The notes under the pieces: model-generated
Database searches by the model: none
What the model was told of the DNA's origin: nothing
The model's input: only the letters and a program-made list of their open reading frames with translations
Assembly (NCBI RefSeq): GCF_900177815.1
Contig: NZ_FXAZ01000002.1
Span: 434,001-498,000 of the forward strand
Origin: Paenibacillus aquistagni
Lineage (GTDB): Bacteria > Bacillota > Bacilli > Paenibacillales > Paenibacillaceae
Direction: 5' to 3'
DNA: 64,000 nt
Made by a program: the position numbers and the translations under genes
Shown: one piece after another, positions 54,901-63,947 of the stretch
How the letters are laid out: each line of letters begins with the position of its first letter
Position numbering within the stretch: position 1 is the stretch's first letter

Positions 54901-55293
54901 ATGATCTTAAAAGTTCCCGGCGCAATTGGTTATGCACTGATCCTAGCAGCGATGCTGCTTCGCTCTTATCGCGTTCTCGATAGCGTATTGATTATTGGCA
55001 TCATCGCGCTTGCAGGCTTAATTGGAATTGGCATCGCAGAGAATAAAAGCGGGGTACGGCACTGGGTTGTTCGTTATACCGACTACGCTCCCCTGGCGAT
55101 CTTAGGCTTTATCTATGGCGTTCAGATCAATAATGACCTGCCTTCCGCGCTTACCGCGATCTGCATCATTCCAGCTAGCGTCATCAGCGCGCTTGCAGCG
55201 GCGAAGCTTGCGAAGACGAAGAAATACCGGACGCATCGCAGACTTGAGGATACGCTTCCAGATCCGCCCAAAGAAGACTACAAATACAAGTAA
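54901..55293 (+). CDS. Small integral membrane protein of unknown function
   Basis: A 130-residue protein with about four membrane segments (about 8-22, 27-45, 62-80 and 85-105) and a charged, polar C-terminus (TKKYRTHRRLEDTLPDPPKEDYKYK). I do not recognise the family. AGAAGGAG eight bases before the ATG at 54901 fixes the start; an upstream frame from 54856 lacks such a site. It is divergent from tetR and followed by its own palindromic terminator. Nothing in the context suggests a role. Confidence 0.75.
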   Translation: MILKVPGAIGYALILAAMLLRSYRVLDSVLIIGIIALAGLIGIGIAENKSGVRHWVVRYTDYAPLAILGFIYGVQINNDLPSALTAICIIPASVISALAAAKLAKTKKYRTHRRLEDTLPDPPKEDYKYK

Positions 55294-55313
55294 ATCTGCT
55301 TCCTGCACACATT

Positions 55314-55355
55314 AGGGCAGCTCCAGATGCATCTGGAGCTGCCCTATTATTTATC
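55314..55355. terminator. Palindromic terminator between convergent genes
   Basis: A perfect 30-bp palindrome made of GGGCAGCTCCAGATG and its reverse complement, followed by the T-rich TATTATTTAT on the plus strand. It separates the membrane protein gene from the convergent FMN reductase gene. Confidence 0.75.
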
Positions 55356-55370
55356 GATATGATGACATGG

Positions 55371-55919
55371 TTATCCTTTTCGAAGACGCTCCACCAAGCT
55401 TACAAACAAGTCGCATGCTCGATGGATGCGCAAATCAACATCCTCCTGCACTTCCAGTCCCGCGCGCTCTCCTTCGAACGATTGCCGCTGAGCACCTCCG
55501 ATCGAGATCCATTCCGGACTGTTGATTCCATGAAGATTGCGTACAATGCCTTGCATATGCTGAAGGCAGCTTACGCCCACTGCGCCGCCAGATGAGCTCA
55601 TTACAAGCACCGGCTTGCCGCTAAAATAGTCCTTGTTCAAATGGTCAAGCGCATTCTTCAATGCGCCGGATATGCTGCTGTGATATTCAGGTGTGGCGAG
55701 CACAATCCCGTCACACTTCATCATGAGCTCCTTCAGCTCCACCACATTCCGATCATCGTCATAAGCGTCATCCGGGCAATACATCGGGAGCGGCTGCTGG
55801 TACAAATCAAATACCCGTGCGTCTCCCCCCTTCTTGCCAAGCACTCCCGCTACATATTCGGAGAGCTTGGTGCTCGACGCCTGCTTGCGATTACTGCCTG
55901 CAATAATAGCGATATTCAT
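55371..55919 (-). CDS. NADPH-dependent FMN reductase / azoreductase family protein
   Basis: A 182-residue flavodoxin-like oxidoreductase. The phosphate-binding loop IIAGSNRKQASSTKLSEYV (near residue 5) and the FMN motif ATPEYHSSISGALKNALDHL (near residue 75) are clear, followed by VLVMSSSGGAVGVSCLQHMQ. It reduces flavin, quinones or azo dyes with NADPH. AGGAGG lies eleven bases before the ATG. It is a single-gene unit. The natural substrate cannot be told. Confidence 0.9.
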   Translation of the reverse strand: MNIAIIAGSNRKQASSTKLSEYVAGVLGKKGGDARVFDLYQQPLPMYCPDDAYDDDRNVVELKELMMKCDGIVLATPEYHSSISGALKNALDHLNKDYFSGKPVLVMSSSGGAVGVSCLQHMQGIVRNLHGINSPEWISIGGAQRQSFEGERAGLEVQEDVDLRIHRACDLFVSLVERLRKG

Positions 55920-56065
55920 GCGATTACATACCTCCTGCTAGGATACATCGTTCGAGCCCGCGGCCAGACGATATTGAGATAGTCTTGTGATCAAAGTCAC
56001 ACAAAAGGGAACATTCCCCAGTATATCACCATGAAATGGAATATTCCATGGATGCTCCAGCTTAT

Positions 56066-56114
56066 AAAAAACCGAAACGGCCGCCCTCGGTCTCCCGAAA
56101 TGACAGCCGTCTCG
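56066..56114 (-). terminator. Intrinsic terminator of the second sugar-transport operon
   Basis: Minus strand hairpin with arms CGAGACGGC and GCCGTTTCG (one mismatch) followed by GGTTTTTT. It lies just past the stop of the binding-protein gene. Confidence 0.75.
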
Positions 56115-56125
56115 CCTCACCTGAC

Positions 56126-57757
56126 TTACTGCTCCTTGCTGTAGCGATCATAAGCCTGCTGGTACAGCTCCAAATAGCGCTTCACATTCATGCTCTCGAT
56201 CTGCTTCACATAGTCATCCCACTGCTCAAAGCTTGCTTCACCAGACACGAACTTATCTCGCATCTCGTCAACAAAGGTATGAATATCCGTCTGGATCGTC
56301 GTCAGCTCATCCTGCTCTTCCGGTGTGAAGTTGAAGGACGGCCATCTGTCCTCTTCCTTCACGTAGAATGCTTCCGATTCCTCTGCATTCTTCACAGAGG
56401 ACGGAAGGCCTTCCGCTCCCTTGAAGAACTGCTGCTTCACGATTCCCGGATAGTAGCCTCCTGGCCACGTCAAGTATTGGCTGACCGCTTGGTCGAGATT
56501 CAAGCCGTTCGGATTGTTCGTGATCTCTTCCAAATACTCATATTCGCCCTTATCATTCACCTTGTAGGTTACGCCTTCAAAGCCCATAAAGAACATCTTA
56601 ACGCCTTCCTCGCTGTACAAGTGGTCAACCCAGCGAATCAGCGCCTCAGGATTCTCGGCTTTATCCGTCAGAACAAACATCCCCAAGTTGCCAAGAGGAG
56701 AACCGATGTTGGATAAGAAGCGGTCGCCATGCGGCCCTTCGATGGCTGGTATGCCTACGTATCCATCTTGATTATAGATCGCTTTAGGATCAACACCGTC
56801 TAACACGCCATATATCCCGGCACTTGCCTTTGAAGTAATATCCGTATCCTTCATGGTGAAGGTTTCTTTATCAAACATGCCGTCCTTATACAGCTTGTTG
56901 ACATACTGCAAAAGCTCTTTGTAACGATCATCCGTCGGAACAAAGGCCAGCTTGCCGTCAGCGCCTAAGTCAACATGAGGATTGGCAATCCCATGCTTAT
57001 TCAGTCCAAAGGAGCCTTTTAAAAAGTTAAGTATCGCGGTTACGCCTCTAGAACCCCACGGAATCTCATCCTGCTTGCCGTTCTTGTTCGGATCGTTCTC
57101 CTTGAACGCTTTCAACACTTTGTACAGCTCATCAAGATTGGTTGGCGCCTTAAGCCCTAGATTATCAAGCCAGTCCTGCTTGATCCATGGTGTGCCATAA
57201 TGCAGCGACTTGAAGGCTGGGTCATAGATCGTAGGCAGGCCGTATATGCTTCCATCCGGCATCGCGATCCCTTTTTTTACGATTGGATAATCGTTCATAA
57301 TCTTCTTAAAATTCGGCGCGTGCTTGTCAATAAGATCATTCAGCTTCAAAAAGGTGCCTTGGCTGCCATACTTGATCAGATCCGTCTTAGCGAAGGCAGA
57401 AGCGAAGAACATCTCCGGATAATCGCCGCCTGCCATCAGGATATTGCGCTTCTCCTTCAAGCCGTCGGTCGCGACGGTATCCCACTCGATGTGGATGTTC
57501 GTCATCTTCTCATATTCTTTCCACAGCATCAGATTGTTCCAGTCCTGGGAGGCGTAGAGCTTCGCTGCGAATGCCTTGACATTCATCGTCTCCTTGGCAA
57601 TCGGCATGCCTTCCGCATTCATCTTCTGAAGACGTTCCTCTACCTTAGCCGGATCCGCCACATCACTGCTCCCGCTTCCGCCTCCACATGCAGTAACGAG
57701 GAGTGAGAAGCTCAGCACGACGCTTAAAGTGAGTGCAAACCATTTTTTTGAACGCAA
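56126..57757 (-). CDS. Extracellular sugar-binding lipoprotein (LplA-like)
   Basis: Binding protein of the second importer, 543 residues. The signal peptide ends in LVTAC with the lipidated cysteine at residue 24, followed by a glycine/serine linker and a type-1 binding fold. It contains KENDPNKNGKQDEIPWGSRG, the calcium-loop-like insert also seen in the first system. The start is a TTG with GGGGG eight bases upstream. Unusually, it is the last gene of its operon (oxidoreductase, two permeases, binding protein). It is only distantly similar to the binding protein at 3-4.6 kb, so the two importers probably take different sugars. Confidence 0.92.
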   Translation of the reverse strand: MRSKKWFALTLSVVLSFSLLVTACGGGSGSSDVADPAKVEERLQKMNAEGMPIAKETMNVKAFAAKLYASQDWNNLMLWKEYEKMTNIHIEWDTVATDGLKEKRNILMAGGDYPEMFFASAFAKTDLIKYGSQGTFLKLNDLIDKHAPNFKKIMNDYPIVKKGIAMPDGSIYGLPTIYDPAFKSLHYGTPWIKQDWLDNLGLKAPTNLDELYKVLKAFKENDPNKNGKQDEIPWGSRGVTAILNFLKGSFGLNKHGIANPHVDLGADGKLAFVPTDDRYKELLQYVNKLYKDGMFDKETFTMKDTDITSKASAGIYGVLDGVDPKAIYNQDGYVGIPAIEGPHGDRFLSNIGSPLGNLGMFVLTDKAENPEALIRWVDHLYSEEGVKMFFMGFEGVTYKVNDKGEYEYLEEITNNPNGLNLDQAVSQYLTWPGGYYPGIVKQQFFKGAEGLPSSVKNAEESEAFYVKEEDRWPSFNFTPEEQDELTTIQTDIHTFVDEMRDKFVSGEASFEQWDDYVKQIESMNVKRYLELYQQAYDRYSKEQ

Positions 57758-57830
57758 TGTTCATTCCCCCTTATTTGTGGTTCAACGCTCTGATCAATCA
57801 GTACTTGGCTGTCGTTGAAGCAATACATGA

Positions 57831-58715
57831 CTACCCTTTTAAAGCCCCAATCATGATGCCTTTGACAAAATAGCGCTGCAAGAACGGATACAAGATCAGC
57901 ATGGGCAAGTTCGCCACGACCAGCACCGCGTATTTTAATCCCTCCATGCTCATCTTCAGCCTTACTCCCGCTTCCGAGGTCAGCTTGATGAAGTCGCCGG
58001 AATCGCTCTGCACCAAGAGCTCGCGAAGAATGAGCTGCAGAGGGAATTTGTCCTTGCTTGAGAGATAGATCAAGGCATTGAAGTACGCATTCCAGTGTCC
58101 CACCGCATAGAACAGCACCATGACTGCGATGATCGGCATCGAGAGCGGAAGAACGACACGGAACAGCGTCTGGAAGTGAGAGCTGCCGTCAATCATCGCG
58201 GCCTCCTGAATTTCTCCTGGAATCGACTGCTGGAAAAACGTGCGCATGATGATGATGTTCCAGACGGATACCGCGTTTGGAATGATCATGACCCAGAACG
58301 TATCGAGCATATTGAGATTCTTGATCAGGAGATACGTTGGAATCAGTCCGCCGCTAAAGAACATGGTGAAGACGATGAGCCCGGTGATCAGACCTCTGCC
58401 AGCGAAGTCTTTGCGGGAGAGCGGATAGGCCGCGCATACTGTCATGACAAGATTCAAGGCTGTTCCCATTGCTGTGTATAGAATCGTATTGCCATAGCCC
58501 ATCAGAATATCTTTGTTCTGGAAGATCTTCGTGTATGAATCAAGATTGAATTCTTTTGGAATCAGCCACATCTCCCCGCGCAGCACCGTCTCCGGATTGC
58601 TGACCGAAGCGCTCAGTACAAACAGCAGCGGGTACAGCACGACGATGCAGATAAGAGACAGCAGCACATAATTGACAACATTGAATACGCGATCCCCTAG
58701 TGAACGATCAATCAT
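57831..58715 (-). CDS. Carbohydrate ABC transporter permease, LplC type
   Basis: A 294-residue CUT1 permease with six predicted membrane helices and the EAA loop IQEAAMIDGSSHFQTLFRVVLPLSMP near residue 175. It ends KGIMIGALKG, nearly the same as the first system's LplC end. AGGAGGG seven bases before the ATG is strong. It starts 12 bases after the LplB-type permease and is followed 73 bases later by the binding-protein gene. Confidence 0.92.
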   Translation of the reverse strand: MIDRSLGDRVFNVVNYVLLSLICIVVLYPLLFVLSASVSNPETVLRGEMWLIPKEFNLDSYTKIFQNKDILMGYGNTILYTAMGTALNLVMTVCAAYPLSRKDFAGRGLITGLIVFTMFFSGGLIPTYLLIKNLNMLDTFWVMIIPNAVSVWNIIIMRTFFQQSIPGEIQEAAMIDGSSHFQTLFRVVLPLSMPIIAVMVLFYAVGHWNAYFNALIYLSSKDKFPLQLILRELLVQSDSGDFIKLTSEAGVRLKMSMEGLKYAVLVVANLPMLILYPFLQRYFVKGIMIGALKG

Positions 58716-58727
58716 TACGGCTCCCTC

Positions 58728-59693
58728 CTACCACAAGCTCGTCTCGTTGACTCGTCGTGCGATATAATTGACGATTACGAGAAGGGCAAAGTTAATGATG
58801 GAATTGAATAATCCAACCGCAGCAGAGAAGCTGAACTGGGAATCAAGAATACCTGTGCGGTATACATAAGTCGAGATCACATCCGAGCTGCTCAGGTTCA
58901 GGTTGTTCTGCATCAAGAATACCTTCTCAAAGCCAACCGACATGACGCTTCCAAGGTTTAAGATCAGCAAGATGACAATCGTAGGCGCAATCGTCGGGAT
59001 ATTGATATGCCAGATGCGCTGCAGCTTGCTCGCTCCATCAATGGTCGCTGCTTCATGCAGCTGATTGTCAACGCCAGACAGCGCAGCCAGATATATAATG
59101 GAGCTCCAGCCCATGGTCTGCCATACGTCCGACAGCACGTACAAGGTCTTGAACCAGCCCGGCGAGGTCATAAATGGAATGGATTCAAACCCCAGCGCCA
59201 TAATGATATGGTTGATAATCCCTGTGCTTGGATTCAAGAACAAGAACAGCATCCCTACAATGACCACCACAGACAAGAAGTGCGGTGCATATGTAATCGT
59301 CTGAACCATCTTCTTGAAGCGCTCGGCCTTCACCTCATTCAGCATCAGGGCAAGGATGATCGGAATCGGGAAGCTGAGCGCCAGCGTGTACAAGCTGATC
59401 AGGATCGTATTTTTCAAAAGCCGTTCAAAGTAATAGCTGTTGAAAAATCGCTCAAAATGCTTGAAGCCCACCCAAGGACTGTCCATAATCCCTTTATTGG
59501 CGATAAAGTCCTTGAACGCAATCTGAATGCCGTACATCGGCAGGTAGTGAAATACGATATAATACACGATTACTGGCAGTATCAAGACGTAGAGCTGCCA
59601 GTTCAGCAGCAAGGATTTCTTGAGACGGCGAAGGCGCTGCGGCTTCGCATTCAGGTTCGATACGCTGGTAACAGCGTCTGTTGATCGCATCAT
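58728..59693 (-). CDS. Sugar ABC transporter permease, LplB type
   Basis: A 321-residue permease, the same length as its paralogue at 1.9-2.8 kb. It has six membrane helices, PMYGIQIAFKDF, the EAA loop LHEAATIDGASKLQRIWHINIPT near residue 220 and the C-terminus YIARRVNETSLW. Two ATGs overlap the stop of the oxidoreductase gene (ATGA), so translation is coupled. No ATPase gene is present in this operon either. Confidence 0.92.
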   Translation of the reverse strand: MMRSTDAVTSVSNLNAKPQRLRRLKKSLLLNWQLYVLILPVIVYYIVFHYLPMYGIQIAFKDFIANKGIMDSPWVGFKHFERFFNSYYFERLLKNTILISLYTLALSFPIPIILALMLNEVKAERFKKMVQTITYAPHFLSVVVIVGMLFLFLNPSTGIINHIIMALGFESIPFMTSPGWFKTLYVLSDVWQTMGWSSIIYLAALSGVDNQLHEAATIDGASKLQRIWHINIPTIAPTIVILLILNLGSVMSVGFEKVFLMQNNLNLSSSDVISTYVYRTGILDSQFSFSAAVGLFNSIINFALLVIVNYIARRVNETSLW

Positions 59694-60859
59694 TGGCCGC
59701 TCCCTGTCAGCTCAGCCGCAAGGTCAGGCGCCTGTGTTACCTGCACCACCTTGCCTCCCGAGCGAATGGATTCCGTTGCCGCACACCCTACGGCTACACT
59801 CATTCTGCCTGCAATCGGCGTTGCCACAGGCTGCTTGCCATCTAGAATCATGTCGACGAAATCCTTACAAATGTTCGGATCGGCTCCGCCGTGTGATCCC
59901 TTCGCTTCCTTAATCTCATAGACTCGATTGGACAACTCGCGCTCTGTATTGGAGCGTCTTGTCTTCACATAGACCTTGTTCTCCAGCTCATTATTCTCTA
60001 GCCGGCCTTCTGTTCCGATAAACGTATAGTTGCGCTGATAATCCGGCGTAAAGTGACATTGCAGATAGGAGGCTTTGATCCCGCCTTCGAGCTCCATGAT
60101 GACCATGTTATTGTCTTCGACATCAACTTCCTCCCGGAAGGCACACTCGATTAAGTGCCCAGGACTGGCCTCTGTGCAAGTCGGCCGCTCGTCACAGGTC
60201 GGGCATGTCAGATCATTCGGCTTGTCGCCGCCATAGAAATCAAGGCTGCCGAAGGCGCTGACCTTCGTCGCATAGCGTCCGGTAATCCAGTGGATAATAT
60301 CTAAATCATGAGAGCCCTTCTGCAGCAGCAGGCCTGTGCTGTTCTTGGAATTGGCGTGCCAATCGTGATAGTAAAAATAGCCTCCCCAGCCCACAAAATG
60401 GCGTACCCACACCGCCTTTATTTCACCAATCACACCGTAATCCACAATCTCCTTCATCGTGCGATACATATTCATATAGCGCATATTGAAGCCCACCATC
60501 AGATGCTTGCCCGATTGTTGCCAAGCCCTCAGGATGTTATCACAGCCTTCCACCGTAATGGCTAACGGCTTCTCGCAGAATACATGCTTGCCTGCCTGCA
60601 GGGCGGCAACCGCATGCTCTTCATGACAGAAATCCGGAGAGGTAACGGCTATTGCATCGATATCCTCGCGCGCAATCAGCTCCTTGTAGTCCGTCGTCAC
60701 AAAGGCTTCGGGATTCACATCCGCCTTGAACTCCTCCAAGCGTTCAGGGTAAATATCCGCTGCTCCAACGACGACTGAGCGGCTGTCAGGCTTATGCCAA
60801 TACTTTGCGATAGAGCCCCTTCCTCTAGCGCCAATGATGCCGATTCTGACTTGCTTCAT
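59690..60859 (-). CDS. Gfo/Idh/MocA family sugar oxidoreductase
   Basis: A 389-residue NAD(P)-dependent enzyme. The Rossmann motif GIIGARGRGSIAKYW is at the N-terminus, followed by SPDFCHEEHAVAALQAGKHVFCEKPLA with the catalytic EKP motif near residue 96 and a HDLDIIHWITG motif near residue 185. A four-cysteine-like patch CPTCDERPTC lies near residue 220. It opens the transport operon, so it probably acts on the imported sugar or a derivative, for example oxidising it at C1, C2 or C3. The real substrate is unknown. A promoter with a cre-like site lies about 80 bases upstream. Confidence 0.9.
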   Translation of the reverse strand: MKQVRIGIIGARGRGSIAKYWHKPDSRSVVVGAADIYPERLEEFKADVNPEAFVTTDYKELIAREDIDAIAVTSPDFCHEEHAVAALQAGKHVFCEKPLAITVEGCDNILRAWQQSGKHLMVGFNMRYMNMYRTMKEIVDYGVIGEIKAVWVRHFVGWGGYFYYHDWHANSKNSTGLLLQKGSHDLDIIHWITGRYATKVSAFGSLDFYGGDKPNDLTCPTCDERPTCTEASPGHLIECAFREEVDVEDNNMVIMELEGGIKASYLQCHFTPDYQRNYTFIGTEGRLENNELENKVYVKTRRSNTERELSNRVYEIKEAKGSHGGADPNICKDFVDMILDGKQPVATPIAGRMSVAVGCAATESIRSGGKVVQVTQAPDLAAELTGSGQ

Positions 60860-60937
60860 ACGTACATGACCCCTCTCTCCTCTAGTTCAAAGGCAAAGTA
60901 AAATAAAAGCACCTCAAAGGAATATATAAAACACTTG

Positions 60938-60954
60938 ATTATAAAGCGCTTACA
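60938..60954 (-). promoter_or_regulatory. -10 box and cre-like site of the second transport operon
   Basis: Perfect TATAAT at 60938-60943 (minus strand) immediately follows TGTAAGCGCTTTAT (60941-60954), 12 of 14 matches to the cre consensus. The layout is the same as at the first transport operon. A second cre-like sequence, TGTAAGCGCATCCA (12 of 14), lies on the plus strand at 61146-61159. Confidence 0.5.
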
Positions 60955-60959
60955 TAACA

Positions 60960-61948
60960 TATTGAGTTTGACATGCTTTCACGAGGGATGCTCCGTTCTC
61001 TTCCGCCCCGTAAATGAAGTCCGCTGCCTTTCTCCAAAATACTGAATCATATTACTCAAATGGTTAACCTACGACAACGCAAAGATTGCGTGTGAAAATA
61101 AAGCATGAAAAATAAAGAGAACAGATTGGCCGTAACCGAGATACATGTAAGCGCATCCAAATATGATGTGCTGCATCCTCCCGCTAAGCTCATGATGTGG
61201 GTTAGCTTTCTTCTAATGTTGTCTTAGGCAATGGTGATGAACTTGTGAGCTAATGTTGGATGCTGCCGTAGATCGGGCAGTTCTCCCGAGTGCTTATCCA
61301 AGCTCATATTGTAAGATCATGCTGTAAGGTCAGGTGGCTGTATACGGGTTGGATGACTTGAAGCTTGGCATGATTGATCATTAACGCTCCAAAGGCTTCG
61401 GTGCATCCTCAATCATGGTGAGTGGTCTGAGGTGTGCAAAACAACTAAGAACGCTGCTTGATCGTCAACTTTCAAGTTGGTGCACTTTTGCGCAAATTAA
61501 TGATGAATTTGGGTATCCAATATCACGTTGTTGCTGTGGAAATGACGATGGCCTATACACTTCTGCAATTGGAATTGTTTGCCTCTATCGTCATGAGTCA
61601 TTATATTATGCGAAACTTCACACCGTCAATACCGATTTCACTGAAAGCACATCAAAACAAAGGAGAAATTTGCATGAATTATTTGGGGCAAAATAAAAAG
61701 TTTTGCACGAGGAAAACTTGAACTTGTATCCAAACCAATTCAAATACAATGAATCACGGCAGGCCATAAGCTTCAGCGGCCTTTGACATAGAAAGCGAGC
61801 GTCTATCTCCCCTAACAGGAGGATAGAAGGGGATAGAAGCACGATTGCTGCATGAGAGCAGTAGGCCGATTCCATTTAATCGACAATGGTGATGTACTTG
61901 ACATCGTCCTTCGAAGGTTTAAAGCTTGTTTGTCACACAAGAAGAACG
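60960..61948. other. Gene-poor 1-kb region
   Basis: No convincing protein gene. It contains a 17-bp direct repeat with one mismatch (CAATGGTGATGNACTTG at 61229-61245 and 61884-61900). Inside that interval are 9-bp inverted repeats GTGCAAAAC/GTTTTGCAC (61434-61442 and 61700-61708). Between those inverted repeats lie a promoter-like pair and a 15-codon frame with a good ribosome-binding site. It may be the relic of a small mobile element or an intergenic small-RNA locus. Confidence 0.4.
61674..61721 (+). CDS. Possible 15-residue peptide
   Basis: ATG at 61674 with AAAGGAG eight bases upstream opens a frame for MNYLGQNKKFCTRKT. A promoter-like pair TTGCCT, 17-base spacer, TATATT lies at 61579-61607. 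The frame is too short to judge by composition, and no partner gene is adjacent. It could be a leader or small peptide, or chance. Confidence 0.25.
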   Translation: MNYLGQNKKFCTRKT

Positions 61949-61992
61949 AAAAAAGCCCGATGAAAGCAAGGGTTGCTCCCCCCCTTCATCGG
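61949..61992 (-). terminator. Intrinsic terminator of argS
   Basis: Minus strand stem CCGATGAAG/CTTTCATCGG followed by GCTTTTTT, about 15 bases past the argS stop. Confidence 0.85.
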
Positions 61993-62006
61993 ACATGGAT
62001 CACGCT

Positions 62007-63935
62007 TTACATCGCTTCTGGAGTCGGCAAGCCGAGTATCTCCAAAGCCTCGCCCAGTGTATGCTTTATCTGTGCCGTCAGCCATAAGCGGAAGGTAACG
62101 AGCTCCTGCTCCCCCTTCAGAATCGGACATGCCGCATAGAAGTTCGAGAATCGCGTTGCCAGCTCGAACGCATATTGACACAGCACATTCGGGGACAGCT
62201 CCTTGCTGGCCAGGGCCAGCGTCTCCGGCCAGCGGCTAAGATGCGTAAGCAGGCTGTGCTCTGCTGGAGCCAATTCAGGAATGGCCGGCAGAGCGAACGT
62301 ATTTTCCCCTTTCCCAGCGCCTTCAGCCGCTGCCTTATTCAGCACACGATTCGCGCGCGCATAAGCATACAGCAGGTACACGCCGGTATTCCCTGAGATC
62401 TCGGTCGCTTGATCCATGTCGAACACGACTTCCGTCTGCAGGTTGAAGCGGAGCAGATAGTAACGAATCGAAGCGATCGCGATCATGCGGCTCGACAAGC
62501 CCTCCTTGCTTGGTCTCGACGCTTCGATCACCTGCTCTACACGGCTGACCAGATCCTTGATCTTGATGCCAATTCCTTGTCTTCCAGACATCGCATAGCT
62601 GGCTTTGCCATCAGATGTATCAATGCCAAGCTCCGAAGCTGACTTCGGGCTAAGCGAGACAACGCCATAGCTGACATGATGGAGCGCTTCAGCCTGCTCC
62701 TCGTAGCCAAGTGCTTGCAGCGCCTGCTTCACCATGAGCTGCGGATACTCTTGGCGATAGTCGATAACGTTGATGACCATGTCCGCTTGCCCGAACGACG
62801 TCGGCTTCTCTAGTCGACCCGCTTCCGCAGCATCCAGCGTGGCGGTCGTCCACAGGCCCGCTTCAAACGGTTTGTAGCTGAAATCCTGCTTCAAGAGCCC
62901 GAACTTCCACAGATGATAGGCGATATCCTTGGCCGTATACGTCAAAATGCCATTAGAACGGACCAGCACCTTGTCTTGGCTATGCTCGGACTCCTGCCCT
63001 GAGATGGTCTCCTCCTGCTTCAGCACCCAGCAGCCCGCGAGACGCCCTTCCTGCTCCTGCTGGAAGGCCTCTGTCTGCTTCAGCAATTCGAAAGCCTTAG
63101 CCCAGAATCCCTCTCTTACAATACTGCTCTCCCATACCAAGAGATCATAGTCGATGCCAAAGCTGCCCATCTCCTCCACATGCTCGCGAACAATGCGCTC
63201 AGCTACTAAGGAGCCCAACCATGCCGTATTGTTGTCGCCAGCTTCAATGGCATGCAGCACCTTTGTGCGCTCATGCTGCAGTTCCGGATCAATCGCATAT
63301 TGCTTATTGATCGTTGCATACACGTCCCAGCAGAAGTCGCCGAATCGACGATGGCGGCTCTGCATATTAGTCTGCTGAATGCCCACCAGCGTATCGGCCA
63401 GCTGATTGCCTAGATCATCGATATAGTTGTGCACCTCCACCTGATGCCCTGTCTTGCGAAGCAGGCGAACCAACGTATCGCCAATGCAGGAATTGCGCAG
63501 ATGGCCTATATGAGCCGACTTATTCGGGTTGATGGACGTATGCTCGATCAGCACCTTTTTTGCATGAGCGCTGCTCTTAGCTCCCTCAGCTCGATACCCA
63601 ACCGTTCCCCCTGCTCCCCCGTAGCGCTTCATCCATTCGTTCCAATTCAAATACAGGTTCAAAAAGCCAGGTGGCACGACTTCCACGCGAGCAATCAGCC
63701 CTTCAATCAGGCCATCTGCTTCCAGCTTCGCCTTGATCATCTCAGCAATCGCGACTGGGGGCTTGCGAAAGGCCTTGGCCAGCTTCATCGCGGCGTTCGT
63801 TGCATACTCCCCATGCTTCTCATGCGCGGGCTGCTCCAGCATGACTTCGTACGGACACTCCCCGTCATTCCCGCAGTCTATCCAGCACTGCTGCACAGCT
63901 TGCTGCAGTTGTGACTTTATCGTTTCCTTCAGCAT
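62007..63935 (-). CDS. argS: Arginyl-tRNA synthetase, long divergent form
   Basis: A 642-residue class I synthetase that charges tRNA-Arg. The N-terminal Add-1-like domain contains EKHGEYATNAAMKLAKAFRKPP. The ATP motif is the canonical HIGH in NPNKSAHIGHLRNSCIGDT near residue 145. The KMSKS-like position reads MSGRQGIGIKIKDLV near residue 440. The C-terminal anticodon-binding domain ends AQIKHTLGEALEILGLPTPEAM. It is about 85 residues longer than B. subtilis ArgS. The middle shows DYRQEYPQLMVKQALQALGY where common bacterial ArgRS have a GADHHGY-type motif, so it belongs to a distinct branch. The start follows a GAGGGAA site 12 bases after the stop of an upstream gene. Confidence 0.88.
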   Translation of the reverse strand: MLKETIKSQLQQAVQQCWIDCGNDGECPYEVMLEQPAHEKHGEYATNAAMKLAKAFRKPPVAIAEMIKAKLEADGLIEGLIARVEVVPPGFLNLYLNWNEWMKRYGGAGGTVGYRAEGAKSSAHAKKVLIEHTSINPNKSAHIGHLRNSCIGDTLVRLLRKTGHQVEVHNYIDDLGNQLADTLVGIQQTNMQSRHRRFGDFCWDVYATINKQYAIDPELQHERTKVLHAIEAGDNNTAWLGSLVAERIVREHVEEMGSFGIDYDLLVWESSIVREGFWAKAFELLKQTEAFQQEQEGRLAGCWVLKQEETISGQESEHSQDKVLVRSNGILTYTAKDIAYHLWKFGLLKQDFSYKPFEAGLWTTATLDAAEAGRLEKPTSFGQADMVINVIDYRQEYPQLMVKQALQALGYEEQAEALHHVSYGVVSLSPKSASELGIDTSDGKASYAMSGRQGIGIKIKDLVSRVEQVIEASRPSKEGLSSRMIAIASIRYYLLRFNLQTEVVFDMDQATEISGNTGVYLLYAYARANRVLNKAAAEGAGKGENTFALPAIPELAPAEHSLLTHLSRWPETLALASKELSPNVLCQYAFELATRFSNFYAACPILKGEQELVTFRLWLTAQIKHTLGEALEILGLPTPEAM

Positions 63936-63947
63936 CTCTATTCCCTC

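Noticed and set aside
61415-61875. Three overlapping frames of 85-93 codons in the gene-poor region
   Set aside because: They overlap one another on both strands, have unlikely composition and lack ribosome-binding sites; only the short 61674 start has one.
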